Origin: Streptomyces sp. MMBL 11-1
Lineage (GTDB): Bacteria; Actinomycetota; Actinomycetes; Streptomycetales; Streptomycetaceae
Direction: 5' to 3'
DNA: 64,000 bases
Assembly: GCF_028622875.1 (NCBI RefSeq)
Contig: NZ_CP117709.1
Location: forward strand, 1,736,001 to 1,800,000
Below, piece after piece: positions 47,848 through 57,452 of the stretch. Each line of letters begins with the position of its first letter. The stretch's first letter is position 1. A program made the position numbers and the translations under genes. The notes below the pieces were generated by a model. It saw nothing but the letters and a program-made list of their open reading frames with translations. It ran no database searches and was not told the origin of the DNA.

Positions 47848-49497
47848 TCAGTGGTGGCTGTGGCTCTCGCTGATCTCCTTGTACTCCTCCGGGGTCGCCT
47901 TGGGGATCTGGTTCCCGTCGGCGAAGTACCCCTTGCTGAGCTTGGCGCGCAGCTTCTGCACCGGGGAGATCTTGCGCTTGACGCCGTTCTCGTCGACCGC
48001 GGGGCCGAGGTCGAGCGGCTGGTACTGCTCGTGCGCCGTGAGCGTGTGCAGCTGCCCGGGGCTGAGCGGCTCGTGGATCTCGACGAACTCACCGTGCGGC
48101 AGGCGCTTGATGATGCCGGTCTCGCGACCGTGCAGCACCTTCTCCCGGTCGCGGCGCTGGAGGCCGAGGCAGATCCGCTTGGTGACGATGAACGCGATGA
48201 CCGGTCCGACGAAGAAGAAGATCCGGACGAACCAGGTGATGGCGTTGATCGACAGGTGGAAGTGCGTGGCCCACAGGTCGTTTCCACCGCCGACGAGGCC
48301 GATGAAGTACGCCGTGATCCAGGCGACGCCGAAGCCCGTACGGGTCGGGGCGTTGCGCGGGCGGTCCAGGATGTGGTGCTCGCGCTTGTCGCCGGTGATC
48401 CAGGACTCGATGAACGGGTACACCGCGATCGCGGTGAGGACCACGCCGAAGCCGACCAGCGGGATGAACACGCCCAGGGCGAGCGTGTGGCCCCACAGGT
48501 TGATCTCCCAGCCCGGCATCACACGGACCAGCCCCTCGGCGAAGCCCATGTACCAGTCGGGCTGGGCGCCGGTGGAGACCTGGTCGACCCGGTACGGACC
48601 GAGCGCCCAGATCGGGTTGATCGTGGCGATGGCCGAGATGGCCGCGATGACGCCGAAGACGAGGAAGAAGAACCCTCCGGCCTTCGCCATGTACACGGGC
48701 AGCAGCGGCATGCCGACGACGTTCTTGTTGGTCCGGCCGGGACCCGCGAACTGCGTGTGCTTGTGGTAGAAGACCAGGATCAGGTGGGCCACCAGCAGAC
48801 CGAGCATGATGCCCGGCAGCAGCAGGATGTGGATCGAGTAGAACCGGGCCACGAAGTCGTGGCCGGGGAACTCGCCGCCGAACAGGAACATCGAGATGTA
48901 CGTACCGACGATCGGCACGGACAGGATCGCGCCCTGGGTGAAGCGGACACCCGTACCGGAGAGCAGGTCGTCCGGGAGGGAGTAGCCGGTGAACCCGGTG
49001 AACATGCCGAGCACGAACAGCAGGAAGCCGAAGAGCCAGTTGATCTCGCGCGGCTTGCGGAACGCACCCGTGAAGAACACGCGCATCATGTGCACGAACA
49101 TGGCGGCCAGGAAGATCAGCGCGGCCCAGTGGTGGATCTGCCGTACGAGCAGACCACCGCGGACCTCGAAGCTGATCTTCAGGGTCGAGGCGTAGGCCTC
49201 GGACATCCGGATGCCCTGCATGGGCTCGTACGGACCGTGGTAAACGATCTCGCCCATGCTCGGCTGGAAGAACAGCGTCAGATACACACCCGTGAGGATG
49301 ATGATGATGAAGCTGTAGAGCGCGACCTCACCGAGCATGAAGGACCAGTGGTCCGGGAAGATCTTGCGCATGTTGGCCTTGGCGAGGCCGTAGATGCCCA
49401 GTCGGCCGTCCGCCCAGTCGGCCACCCGCTCGCCGGCCGGAGCCTTGCGCCCGCTCGCCGGTCCGGCGGCGGAGGGGTTCTTCGGTGCAGTACTCAT
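47848..49497 (-). CDS. qcrB: Ubiquinol/menaquinol-cytochrome c reductase cytochrome b subunit
   Basis: A 549-residue cytochrome b with about nine membrane helices. The haem ligands come from VRQIHHWAALIF and HHILLLPG-like segments (FYSIHILLLPGIMLG and GLLVAHLILVFYHKHT); Qo-site features include the PDWYMGFAEG region (Pro-Asp-Trp-Tyr). ATG at 49497 overlaps the qcrA stop (ATGA). The C-terminal 100 residues are a hydrophilic extension seen in actinobacteria. Part of the bc1-aa3 supercomplex with CtaC-F. Confidence 0.97.
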   Translation of the reverse strand: MSTAPKNPSAAGPASGRKAPAGERVADWADGRLGIYGLAKANMRKIFPDHWSFMLGEVALYSFIIIILTGVYLTLFFQPSMGEIVYHGPYEPMQGIRMSEAYASTLKISFEVRGGLLVRQIHHWAALIFLAAMFVHMMRVFFTGAFRKPREINWLFGFLLFVLGMFTGFTGYSLPDDLLSGTGVRFTQGAILSVPIVGTYISMFLFGGEFPGHDFVARFYSIHILLLPGIMLGLLVAHLILVFYHKHTQFAGPGRTNKNVVGMPLLPVYMAKAGGFFFLVFGVIAAISAIATINPIWALGPYRVDQVSTGAQPDWYMGFAEGLVRVMPGWEINLWGHTLALGVFIPLVGFGVVLTAIAVYPFIESWITGDKREHHILDRPRNAPTRTGFGVAWITAYFIGLVGGGNDLWATHFHLSINAITWFVRIFFFVGPVIAFIVTKRICLGLQRRDREKVLHGRETGIIKRLPHGEFVEIHEPLSPGQLHTLTAHEQYQPLDLGPAVDENGVKRKISPVQKLRAKLSKGYFADGNQIPKATPEEYKEISESHSHH

Positions 49498-50546
49498 CCG
49501 CGCTCCCAGAAGGCAGCACCGACGGGCTCGTCGAAGTCGCCGAGCGCCTCGAGGTTGCCCTCGCTGTTGACACCGATCCGCAGCTGCGGAAGGGCGTGGC
49601 CGGCCGGACCGAAGATGACGCGAGCGCCGTCGGAGAGGTCGAAGGTGGACTGGTGGCACGGGCAGAGCACGTGGTGGGTCTGCTGCTCGTACAGGCTGAT
49701 CGGGCAGCCGACGTGGGTGCAGATCTTGGAGAACGCGACGATGCCCTCGTGGGCCCAGTCACGCTGGCGCTTGTCCTTGATGTCGTCCGGCTCGATGCGG
49801 ACGATCATCAGGGCCGCCTTGCCCATCTGCGTCTGGAAGTCGTGCGACTCCGGGTCGAGCCCCTCGGGCATGGCGAAAGCCAGCGACCCGACGGTGATGT
49901 GCTCGGGGCGCAGGGGCTTCATCGTGTTCATGTTGATGAGCTGCTTGCCCTCGGCCCACAGGGTGGTCCGGAGCTTCTTCTCCGGCAGCGGACCGAGGTC
50001 GCGCAGCAGGACCACACCGGAGAGCGGCACCAGGGCCAGCGCGCCGAACATGGTGTTGCGGATCAGCTTGCGCCGGCCGATCGCGGACTCCTCGGCGCCT
50101 GCCTTGAAGTCGGCCAGGACCTGAGCCTTGACCTCGGGCGGGGCCTCGATCGGGTGGCGGTCGGCGGCGACCTCGACGTCGGACATCAGGGTGCGCGCCC
50201 AGTGGACGGCTCCCGCGCCGATGAAGAAGAGCGCCGCGCCCAGGGTGAGACCCAGGGAGAAGTTGAGCGGGCTCACATGGCCGAAGGGCCAGATGTAGAC
50301 GATCTTGTCCACCGGGAAGATGACGTAGGAGGCGATGAAGCCCACCGTCGCCAGCATCGAGAGGGTGAACATGAACGCGACGGCGCGCTCCGAGCGCTTC
50401 GCGGCGCGTTCGTCGAGGTCCTGGATGCGCGGCTGGTGGGCCGGCAGCCCCGGGTCGGCGAACGGGTCGTCGTGACGCTCCACCGCGCCCTGCGCGGTCT
50501 CCTGCACCACGGGCAGGTTGTCTTCTGGAATCTGTTGGCTACTCAT
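49494..50546 (-). CDS. qcrA: Rieske iron-sulfur subunit of the bc1 complex
   Basis: A 350-residue subunit with three membrane helices (around residues 60-80, 95-115 and 165-190) and a C-terminal Rieske domain. The [2Fe-2S] ligands are CTHVGCPISLYEQQT and LCPCHQSTFDLSDGA (Cys, His, Cys, His). The actinobacterial form is longer than the mitochondrial one. It overlaps qcrC by four bases (ATGA), and qcrB overlaps its own end. Confidence 0.97.
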   Translation of the reverse strand: MSSQQIPEDNLPVVQETAQGAVERHDDPFADPGLPAHQPRIQDLDERAAKRSERAVAFMFTLSMLATVGFIASYVIFPVDKIVYIWPFGHVSPLNFSLGLTLGAALFFIGAGAVHWARTLMSDVEVAADRHPIEAPPEVKAQVLADFKAGAEESAIGRRKLIRNTMFGALALVPLSGVVLLRDLGPLPEKKLRTTLWAEGKQLINMNTMKPLRPEHITVGSLAFAMPEGLDPESHDFQTQMGKAALMIVRIEPDDIKDKRQRDWAHEGIVAFSKICTHVGCPISLYEQQTHHVLCPCHQSTFDLSDGARVIFGPAGHALPQLRIGVNSEGNLEALGDFDEPVGAAFWERG

Positions 50547-51352
50547 GACTTCTTGGCCTTAGCGGTGTGGGCCGCGACCCAAACGGCGACGGCGACGAGC
50601 GCGCCGAGTCCGAAGATCCACGCGAACAGACCTTCGCTGACCGGACCGAGACCGCCGAGGGCCAGGCCGCCGGGGCTCTCCGTCTCGTCACCGTTCACGG
50701 TCTCGATGTACGCGATGATGTCCTTCTTCTCCTGCTCCGGCATCGTCGTGTCGGGGAAGGAGGGCATGCTCTGCGGGCCGGTCTGCATGGCCTCGTAGAT
50801 GTGCTTCGCGCTCACGCCTTCGAGGTCGGGTGCGTACTTGCCCTCCGTCAGGGCTCCGCCCTTACCGGTGAAGTTGTGGCACTGGGCACAGTTGGTGCGG
50901 AACAGTTCGCCACCGTTGGCGATGTCCGCGCCCGCGGGGTCGACCTGCTTGTCGGTCGGCGTGATGGGACCGGCGCCGAGCGACGCGACGTACGCCGCGA
51001 GCTGGTCGATCTCCGCCTGGGTGTAGATGACCTTCTTCTTCGGTACCTGGGCGCCCGGCTGCTGCGCGGGCATACGGCCCGTACCGACCTGGAAGTCGAC
51101 GGCGGCGGAGCCCACGCCCACGAGGGACGGCCCGTCGGTGGTGCCCTGACCGCCGGTTCCGTGGCAGCTGGCGCAGCCTACGGCGTAGAGCTTCTTGCCC
51201 TCTTCGATGGCGAGGGACTGGGCGGTTTCATCGGCCTGCGCCTTGCCCGCAGGCGCAAACGCGGCGTACAGCCCCCCGGTAGCCGCCAGCGCGAGGAGTA
51301 GTACGACGACCGCCGCCAGCGGATGGCGTCGTCGTGCGGAGAGCTTTTTCAC
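50543..51352 (-). CDS. qcrC: Di-haem cytochrome c subunit of the bc1 complex
   Basis: A 269-residue membrane-anchored cytochrome with two CxxCH haem motifs: GCASCHGTGGQG and NCAQCHNFTGKGG. N-terminal helix LAAVVVLLLALAATGG and C-terminal helix VSEGLFAWIFGLGALVAVAVWVA give two membrane anchors. The two haems replace soluble cytochrome c in actinobacteria, passing electrons directly to the aa3 oxidase. Second in the order ctaE-qcrC-qcrA-qcrB. Confidence 0.97.
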   Translation of the reverse strand: MKKLSARRRHPLAAVVVLLLALAATGGLYAAFAPAGKAQADETAQSLAIEEGKKLYAVGCASCHGTGGQGTTDGPSLVGVGSAAVDFQVGTGRMPAQQPGAQVPKKKVIYTQAEIDQLAAYVASLGAGPITPTDKQVDPAGADIANGGELFRTNCAQCHNFTGKGGALTEGKYAPDLEGVSAKHIYEAMQTGPQSMPSFPDTTMPEQEKKDIIAYIETVNGDETESPGGLALGGLGPVSEGLFAWIFGLGALVAVAVWVAAHTAKAKKS

Positions 51353-51407
51353 GGATTACCCCGGTGTCAGGATCTTCTGCGTCGATGGTGGGCGGGTGCG
51401 AGCCCGG

Positions 51408-52028
51408 TTACTTGATCATGTAGATCGTTGCGAACAGGCCGATCCATACGACATCGACGAAGTGCCAGTAGTAGGACACGACGATGGCGGCGGTGGCCTG
51501 ATCGTGGGTGAACCTCTTGGCCGCGTACGTTCTGCCGAGGACCAGCAGGAAGGCGATGAGGCCGCCCGCCACATGGAGGCCGTGGAAGCCGGTGGTCAGG
51601 TAGAACACCGATCCGTACGGGTCGGACGAGAGGGAGAGCCCCGCTTCCTTGACCAGCTCCACGTACTCCAGGACCTGGCCGCCGATGAAGATCGCACCCA
51701 TCACGAACGTGATGATGAACCAGGTGCGGAGCTTCTTCACATCGCCCCGCTCGGCGGCGAAGACGCCGAGCTGGCAGGTGAGTGAGGAGAGCACCAGGAT
51801 CGTGGTGTTCGTCGCCGAGAACGGGAAGTTCAGATGATCGGACATCTCCTTCCAGTAATCGGGTCCCATCACCGATCGCAGGGTGAAGTACATCGCGAAG
51901 AGGGCCGCGAAGAACATCAGCTCGGAACTCAACCAGATGATGGTTCCGACGCTGGTGAGGTTCGGCCGATTGACCGACGGGTGCGCGTGCCCGGTTTCTA
52001 CTGTCGTTGCTGTCGCCACGACCGACAT
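51408..52028 (-). CDS. ctaE: Cytochrome c oxidase subunit III
   Basis: A 206-residue subunit with five membrane segments. Motifs: [37 protein letters not shown] and [18 protein letters not shown]. It ends before qcrC by 56 bases; both are transcribed together. The annotated ATG lies in the right arm of a perfect dyad (52021-52037), and a CATAAT hexamer overlaps it, so a leaderless start at the next GTG (VATATTV, 52019) is also possible. Confidence 0.96.
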   Translation of the reverse strand: MSVVATATTVETGHAHPSVNRPNLTSVGTIIWLSSELMFFAALFAMYFTLRSVMGPDYWKEMSDHLNFPFSATNTTILVLSSLTCQLGVFAAERGDVKKLRTWFIITFVMGAIFIGGQVLEYVELVKEAGLSLSSDPYGSVFYLTTGFHGLHVAGGLIAFLLVLGRTYAAKRFTHDQATAAIVVSYYWHFVDVVWIGLFATIYMIK

Positions 52029-52037
52029 TATGTCGGT
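52021..52037. promoter_or_regulatory. Perfect 8-bp dyad overlapping the ctaE start codon
   Basis: ACCGACAT-T-ATGTCGGT (52021-52028 and 52030-52037). On the minus strand the ctaE ATG is the first part of one arm, and CATAAT inside it resembles a -10 hexamer. A site here could regulate transcription or translation initiation of ctaE-qcrCAB. Confidence 0.6.
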
Positions 52038-52227
52038 CGCTTATCCCGCCCTCACCCCGGGGGGTGCCGTTCGGTGTGTCCGTCCCGTCCGCAGGGGTCG
52101 CACCCTGCGCCGAACGGCCCATCGGAACGTCGTCATTACCGGTGCTGACGACCGGTCGGGCGGAGTACGATCCGCGCATCGGTTCATGCCCCGAGAGCCC
52201 CGACGACGTCGATGTCACGGAGGAACA

Positions 52228-52629
52228 ATGCAGGCGACCGCCACGGTCCTGGTCTACAGCGACGACGCCAACATCCGCGAGCAGGTGAGGCTGGCAGCCG
52301 GTCGCAGGCCTGCCGCGGACGTCCCACCGGTGGAGTTCCTGGAGTGCGCGACGCTCCCCGCCGTCCTCAAGGCGCTGGACGACGGCGGCGTCGACGTCTG
52401 TGTGCTGGACGGGGAGACGGCTCCCGTCGGCGGCATGGGCGTCTGCCGCCAGATCAAGGACGAGATCTTCCGCTGCCCGCCGGTGCTCCTGCTGATCGGC
52501 CGCCCGCAGGACGCGTGGCTGGCCACCTGGAGCCGGGCGGAGGCCGCCGTGACGCTTCCGGTGGACCCGGTGGAGTTCGCCGACGCGCTGGCGGCGCTGC
52601 TGCGCCACCGGCTCGCCGTGGAGGCCTGA
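52228..52629 (+). CDS. Degenerate response-regulator receiver-like protein
   Basis: A 133-residue single-domain protein resembling a CheY receiver: VLVYSDDANIREQV, likely phosphoacceptor Asp61 in VCVLDGETAPVGGMGV, and LLLIGRPQD where receivers carry Thr/Ser. The conserved Lys is missing from AVTLPVDPVEF. The start has GGAGG five bases upstream (TCACGGAGGAACAATG). It is divergent from ctaE and lies in the oxidase cluster. It may be a phosphorylation-independent receiver. From memory, it is conserved in this place in Streptomyces. Confidence 0.85.
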   Translation: MQATATVLVYSDDANIREQVRLAAGRRPAADVPPVEFLECATLPAVLKALDDGGVDVCVLDGETAPVGGMGVCRQIKDEIFRCPPVLLLIGRPQDAWLATWSRAEAAVTLPVDPVEFADALAALLRHRLAVEA

Positions 52630-52687
52630 GAGGCCCCTGTGGCCCGCTGAGGGACGTTCCGCGCCGCGAGGCACTCCCGGCCCGGGG

Positions 52688-53941
52688 TCAGACGTGGGGA
52701 CGCAGGCGGGCGGCCTGGAGCGTCCCCGGGCTGTCCGGCGCCCCCTCGTGGAGGGCGCTGCCCTTCTGCCACTTCTCCCAGGAGAGGTTCCAGTCGCCGA
52801 ACCCGTTGCCGAACGGGTCCATGTCCTCGCCCTCGCTGCCGACGACCTTGACGATGTCGCCCTCGCGCACGGTGTCGAAGAACCATTCGGCGTTGTCGGT
52901 GCTCATGCCGGTGCAGCCGTGGCTGACGTTGGCGTTGCCCTGGGAGCCGGTGGACCAGGGGGCGGCGTGGACGTACTCGCCGCTCCAGGTCACCCGGGTG
53001 GCCCAGTAGACCGGCAGGTCGTACGACTCCGAGGAGCCGGCGGCGATGCCGATGCTCTCCCCGCGCATACGGACGAACTGCTCCTTGGCGAGCACCACCT
53101 TGACCCCGTTGCGGGTGGAGAAGCCGGGCTTGCCGGTGGTGACCGGAATGGTATTGATCACTTCTCCGTTGCGGTACACCGTCAGGGTGTGGTCCGCGGC
53201 GTCGGTGACGGCCTCGATCCGGTCGCCGGTGGCGAGCTTCAGGGGCTTGGCCTCGGCTCCGTAGAGCGCGTTGGTCACCTTGATGCCCGCCAGGTTGGAA
53301 CGGACCTCGATCGAGGCGTTCGCGGGCCAGTACTCCTTCGGGCGGTAGTGCAGCTTCTTGTCGTCGACCCAGTACCAGGACCCGGTGACCGCCGGGGTGG
53401 AGCGGACCTTCAGGGCGCGCTCGACGGTGGCCCTGGCCGCCTTGTCGGTGATCGGAGCGCTGAGTTCCGCCGTGATGGGCTGTCCGACGCCGTAGGTGCC
53501 CGCCTCCGGGCCGAAGGCGACCTTCAGCAGCTTCTTGGGCGAGGAGGTGTCGAAGGAGAGCGTACGGACGCCTGGGGCGCCGTCGCTGTTCTCCATGGCG
53601 ACCCTGACGGTGTATCCGGTGCCGGCCGCGAGCGGGGCGGTGGAGCGCCAGCGCTTCCCGTCGGCGGAGAGCTCTCCCGCGAGGTGGCGGCCGCCGGTGT
53701 CCACGGCGCTGACGTCGGTGATGCGCCCGTCGTCGCCCTTGACGGTGACTTCCAGGGGCTTGTCGGGGTCGGCCTTCCCCTTCTTGGCGGGGCCGTTGAA
53801 GGCGACCTGGTCGCTCGCGTCGTACGGCCTCGTGGAGAGCGGGTGGCTGTCGGGCGAGCCACAGGCGGTCGCACCCGCGGCGAGGGTCACGACCAGCAGG
53901 GTGCAGCTCACAACGGTGCGGATGCGCGGCGTGTGGTTCAT
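52688..53941 (-). CDS. L,D-transpeptidase lipoprotein (LdtMt2-like)
   Basis: A 417-residue lipoprotein. Signal peptide and lipobox LVVTLAAGATACGSPD (Cys27). Two immunoglobulin-like beta domains (residues about 55-250) precede a YkuD catalytic domain with the SHGCTGMSTDNAE motif (nucleophile Cys, His). It forms 3-3 crosslinks in peptidoglycan. The IgD-rich layout matches mycobacterial LdtMt2. I chose the ATG at 53941 (MNHTPRIR); an ATG 24 bases earlier is possible. It sits between the two respiratory operons without an obvious functional link. Confidence 0.95.
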   Translation of the reverse strand: MNHTPRIRTVVSCTLLVVTLAAGATACGSPDSHPLSTRPYDASDQVAFNGPAKKGKADPDKPLEVTVKGDDGRITDVSAVDTGGRHLAGELSADGKRWRSTAPLAAGTGYTVRVAMENSDGAPGVRTLSFDTSSPKKLLKVAFGPEAGTYGVGQPITAELSAPITDKAARATVERALKVRSTPAVTGSWYWVDDKKLHYRPKEYWPANASIEVRSNLAGIKVTNALYGAEAKPLKLATGDRIEAVTDAADHTLTVYRNGEVINTIPVTTGKPGFSTRNGVKVVLAKEQFVRMRGESIGIAAGSSESYDLPVYWATRVTWSGEYVHAAPWSTGSQGNANVSHGCTGMSTDNAEWFFDTVREGDIVKVVGSEGEDMDPFGNGFGDWNLSWEKWQKGSALHEGAPDSPGTLQAARLRPHV

Positions 53942-54000
53942 GCCGTCCACGCTAAGAAGATTCATCCGTTCCAGCGCGTTCAGTGACTGCAAACGAGCGA

Positions 54001-54033
54001 AGGGCCCGCGTCGCTGTCGGCGACGCGGGCCCT
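54001..54033 (-). terminator. Terminator downstream of ctaF
   Basis: Perfect 14-bp stem (54001-54014 with 54020-54033, AGGGCCCGCGTCGC/GCGACGCGGGCCCT) and a 5-base loop. Ends the ctaCDF transcript. Confidence 0.9.
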
Positions 54034-54082
54034 TCGTGGTGTAACGCGTGTCACCGGCGGCGCGGTGTCACGGGGTGCGGTG

Positions 54083-54481
54083 TCACTGGGTGCGGTTCTC
54101 GCCCCGGTAGTACTCGAAGACCCAGCCGAAGAGGCCGATCAGGAGCATGGGGGCCGAGAAGTACAGCAGCCACCAGCCGAAGACGACGCCCATGAAGGCG
54201 AAGGCCCCGCCGACCGCCAGGGAGAGCGGCTGCCAGCTGTGCGGGGAGAAGAACCCCAGCTCGCCCGCCTCGTCGGCGACGTCCGCTTCCTTGTTGTCCT
54301 GGGCCATGGCGTCGACCCGGTTGGCCGTGAAGGCCAGGTAGAAGCCGATCATGATGGACAGCCCGAAGGCCAGGAAGAGGGCCGTGGTGCCGACCGGCTC
54401 CTTCGACCACACGCCGTACACGACGGCCATGGCGAGGATGAAGACGCTCAGCCAGATGAACATCTGTCCCTGGATCTTCAC
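54083..54481 (-). CDS. ctaF: Cytochrome c oxidase subunit IV (actinobacterial)
   Basis: A 132-residue membrane subunit with four hydrophobic segments ([48 protein letters not shown] and [16 protein letters not shown] region). The charged tail is [13 protein letters not shown] at 54481 overlaps the ctaD stop (GTGA). It is an actinobacteria-specific subunit of the aa3 oxidase. Confidence 0.94.
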   Translation of the reverse strand: MKIQGQMFIWLSVFILAMAVVYGVWSKEPVGTTALFLAFGLSIMIGFYLAFTANRVDAMAQDNKEADVADEAGELGFFSPHSWQPLSLAVGGAFAFMGVVFGWWLLYFSAPMLLIGLFGWVFEYYRGENRTQ

Positions 54482-56214
54482 TTGCCTGCCTCCTTGCCGC
54501 CGGCGAGGGCCTTGTCCGACTCGGAGAGGTGATCGAGCTGTTCGAGCGCCGTGATCTCCGGGTGGTGCAGGTCGAACGCCGGGGATTCGGAACGGATCCG
54601 CGGCAGCGTGAGGAAGTTGTGCCGCGGCGGCGGGCAGGAGGTCGCCCACTCCAGCGAACGGCCGTAACCCCACGGGTCGTCGACCTCGATCTTCTTGCCG
54701 TACTTCGCGGTCTTCCAGACGTTGTAGAAGAACGGCAGCATCGACAGGCCGAGGAGGAACGAGGAGATCGTCGAGATCGTGTTCAGCGCGGTGAAGCCGT
54801 CGGCGTCGAGATAGTCCGCGTAACGACGCGGCATGCCCTCGGCACCGAGCCAGTGCTGCACCAGGAACGTGCCGTGGAAGCCCACGAACAGCGTCCAGAA
54901 CGTGATCTTGCCGAGCCGCTCGTCCAGCATCTTGCCGGTGAACTTCGGCCACCAGAAGTGGAATCCGGAGAACATCGCGAAGACCACGGTGCCGAAGATG
55001 ACGTAGTGGAAGTGCGCGACGACGAAGTACGAGTCCGAGACGTGGAAGTCCATCGGGGGCGAGGCGAGGATGACACCGGTCAGACCACCGAAGGTGAAGG
55101 TGATCAGGAAGCCGACGGCCCAGAGCATCGGTGTCTCGAAGGACAACGACCCCTTCCACATCGTGCCGATCCAGTTGAAGAACTTCACGCCTGTTGGCAC
55201 GGCGATGAGGAACGTCATGAAGGAGAAGAACGGCAACAGCACGCCGCCCGTGACGTACATGTGGTGGGCCCACACCGTCACGGAAAGGCCGGCGATGGCG
55301 ATCGTCGCGGAGATCAGACCGATGTAGCCGAACATCGGCTTGCGGCTGAATACCGGGATGACTTCGGAAATGATTCCGAAGAACGGCAACGCGATGATGT
55401 ACACCTCTGGATGGCCGAAGAACCAGAAGAGGTGTTGCCAGAGCAATGCGCCGCCATTGGCCGCGTCGAAGATATGCGCGCCGAATTTACGGTCGGCCTC
55501 CAGCGCGAAGAGCGCGGCGGCGAGGACCGGGAAGGCCAGCAGGACCAGAACACCGGTCAGCAGGACGTTCCAGGTGAAGATCGGCATGCGGAACATCGTC
55601 ATGCCGGGGGCGCGCATGCAGATGATCGTGGTGATGAAGTTGACGGAGCCGAGGATCGTGCCGAAGCCGGAGAAGGCCAGACCCATGATCCACATGTCGG
55701 CGCCGACGCCCGGCGAGCGGACCGCGTCCGAGAGCGGGGAGTAGGCGAACCAGCCGAAGTCGGCCGCACCCTGCGGGGTGAGGAAGCCGGCCACCGCGAT
55801 GAGCGAGCCGAAGAGGTACAGCCAGTACGCGAACATGTTCAGCCGCGGGAACGCCACGTCGGGCGCGCCGATCTGCAGCGGCATGATCCAGTTCGCGAAT
55901 CCGGCGAACAGCGGCGTCGCGAACATCAGCAGCATGATCGTGCCGTGCATCGTGAACGCCTGGTTGAACTGCTCGTTCGACATGATCTGCGTGCCCGGAC
56001 GGGCCAGCTCGGCGCGCATGAAGAGCGCCATGAGTCCGCCGATGCAGAAGAACACGAACGACGTGACCAGGTAGAGCGTACCGATCGTCTTGTGGTCGGT
56101 GGTGGTCAGCCACGTCACGACGATGTTTCCCGGCTGCTTGCGCCGCACGGGCAGCTCGTCCTCATACGAGTCGTCTGCCGGAGCGGCACCCTGAGGTTCG
56201 TTGAGGATGCTCAC
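54478..56214 (-). CDS. ctaD: Cytochrome c oxidase subunit I
   Basis: A 578-residue subunit with twelve membrane helices. Catalytic and metal motifs: [18 protein letters not shown] (haem a His), [17 protein letters not shown] (CuB His and Tyr), [10 protein letters not shown] (CuB His pair), [16 protein letters not shown] (haem His), and [15 protein letters not shown]. The middle of the ctaC-ctaD-ctaF operon; both ends overlap neighbours by four bases. Confidence 0.98.
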   Translation of the reverse strand: MSILNEPQGAAPADDSYEDELPVRRKQPGNIVVTWLTTTDHKTIGTLYLVTSFVFFCIGGLMALFMRAELARPGTQIMSNEQFNQAFTMHGTIMLLMFATPLFAGFANWIMPLQIGAPDVAFPRLNMFAYWLYLFGSLIAVAGFLTPQGAADFGWFAYSPLSDAVRSPGVGADMWIMGLAFSGFGTILGSVNFITTIICMRAPGMTMFRMPIFTWNVLLTGVLVLLAFPVLAAALFALEADRKFGAHIFDAANGGALLWQHLFWFFGHPEVYIIALPFFGIISEVIPVFSRKPMFGYIGLISATIAIAGLSVTVWAHHMYVTGGVLLPFFSFMTFLIAVPTGVKFFNWIGTMWKGSLSFETPMLWAVGFLITFTFGGLTGVILASPPMDFHVSDSYFVVAHFHYVIFGTVVFAMFSGFHFWWPKFTGKMLDERLGKITFWTLFVGFHGTFLVQHWLGAEGMPRRYADYLDADGFTALNTISTISSFLLGLSMLPFFYNVWKTAKYGKKIEVDDPWGYGRSLEWATSCPPPRHNFLTLPRIRSESPAFDLHHPEITALEQLDHLSESDKALAGGKEAGK

Positions 56215-57179
56215 AGTTGGTTCTTCTCCGCATTCCTGGCCGGGTCCGTCTGCGCGATGCCTGCCGGCACGTAGCCCGTCTGACCCTTCTCAGCCAGCTC
56301 CTTGAGGTGCTGCTGGTAACGCTCCGGGGAGACGACCTTGACGTTGAAGAGCATCCGGGAGTGGTCGGCGCCACAGAGCTCGGCGCACTTGCCCATGAAG
56401 GTGCCCTCGCGGTTGGGGGTCACCTCGAACACGTTGGTGTGGCCCGGAATGACGTCCTGCTTCATGAGGAACGGCACCACCCAGAAGGAGTGGATGACGT
56501 CACGCGAAGTGAGGACGAAGCGGACCTTCTCCCCCTTCGGCAGCCACAGGGTCGGACCCGGGTTGCCGTTCTGCGGGTTACGGGTCCCGGGGATGCCCAC
56601 GTCGTGGACGCCGCCGGCGCCCTCGGGGAAGTCCTTCTGGAACTTGTCGGGGATGGCGTTGAGCTCCTTGGGGACCTCGGGCCCCGCTGCGGGCTGGCCA
56701 TCCACCTTCTCGATGTAGTTGAAGCCCCAGCTCCACTGGAAGCCGACCACGTTGATCGTGTGGGCGGGCTTCTCGGAGAGCTCGAGGAGCTTCGACTCAT
56801 CTCGCGCGGTGAAGTAGAAGAGCACCGAGACGATGATGAGGGGAACCACTGTGTACAACGCCTCGATGGGCATGTTGTACCTGGTCTGCGGAGGTACCTC
56901 CACCTTGGTCCGGCTACGCCGGTGGAAGAAGACGCTCCAAAGGATCAGCCCCCAGACAAGGACACCCGTGACGAGCGCTGCCGCCCACGAGCCTTGCCAG
57001 AGGGAGAGGATCCGAGGGGCCTCTTCCGTAACCGGAGTGGGCATTCCGAGGCGGGGGAAATCCTCCCAGTTGTATGAACAACCGGAGGCCGTCGCCAGGA
57101 CCAGGCCCGCAGTCAGCACCTGCGGCAGCTTCCGCCGCATCGGGCGCCGCGACGAGCGGTCGGAGCCGTTGGGACTCAC
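56211..57179 (-). CDS. ctaC: Cytochrome c oxidase subunit II (lipoprotein)
   Basis: A 322-residue subunit. GTG at 57179 follows GGAAGG by six bases. Signal peptide with lipobox [13 protein letters not shown], then two membrane helices (about residues 60-85 and 105-125). The CuA site is in [17 protein letters not shown] (His), [14 protein letters not shown] (Cys, Cys, His, Met) and an [18 protein letters not shown] region. Start of the aa3 operon. Confidence 0.97.
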   Translation of the reverse strand: MSPNGSDRSSRRPMRRKLPQVLTAGLVLATASGCSYNWEDFPRLGMPTPVTEEAPRILSLWQGSWAAALVTGVLVWGLILWSVFFHRRSRTKVEVPPQTRYNMPIEALYTVVPLIIVSVLFYFTARDESKLLELSEKPAHTINVVGFQWSWGFNYIEKVDGQPAAGPEVPKELNAIPDKFQKDFPEGAGGVHDVGIPGTRNPQNGNPGPTLWLPKGEKVRFVLTSRDVIHSFWVVPFLMKQDVIPGHTNVFEVTPNREGTFMGKCAELCGADHSRMLFNVKVVSPERYQQHLKELAEKGQTGYVPAGIAQTDPARNAEKNQL

Positions 57180-57452
57180 GTAGCGCCTTCCCGAGAGTCT
57201 CGCCCGCACGGTCGGCGCGCCCGTATGTCTCTGGTCGGTCGCCGGCCCTGACGCGGGCAGGGGTTTGGATGTTTATGCGGACCAAACCCTACTGGACGCT
57301 ATTTGGGGTCGCGCGGGGAGGGTGCCCAACGCGCCGCCCGACACGCCCATGGGGTGGAATCCGGGGCTCCGGCCCCCATCTGACGGCCACTCGCCCGGCC
57401 GGGATGAACGGGCCCCGGCGAGGCGGGGCCGGGTGCGGGCTAGCGTGGCGGG
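57180..57452. other. Divergent upstream region of ctaC and the cysteine desulfurase
   Basis: The 273-base gap holds an inverted repeat GGGTTTGG (57261-57268)...CCAAACCC (57282-57289) with an AT-rich 13-base centre, about 82-110 bases upstream of ctaC, and the -10 hexamer TAGCGT (57441-57446) of the desulfurase gene. No coding frame is supported. The inverted repeat is a candidate operator for cta genes. Confidence 0.55.

Noticed and set aside
46549..50124. A very long open frame (about 1190 codons) on the + strand across trpD, qcrB and qcrA
   Set aside because: It is antisense to three genes with complete conserved motifs; high GC produces long shadow frames in Streptomyces.
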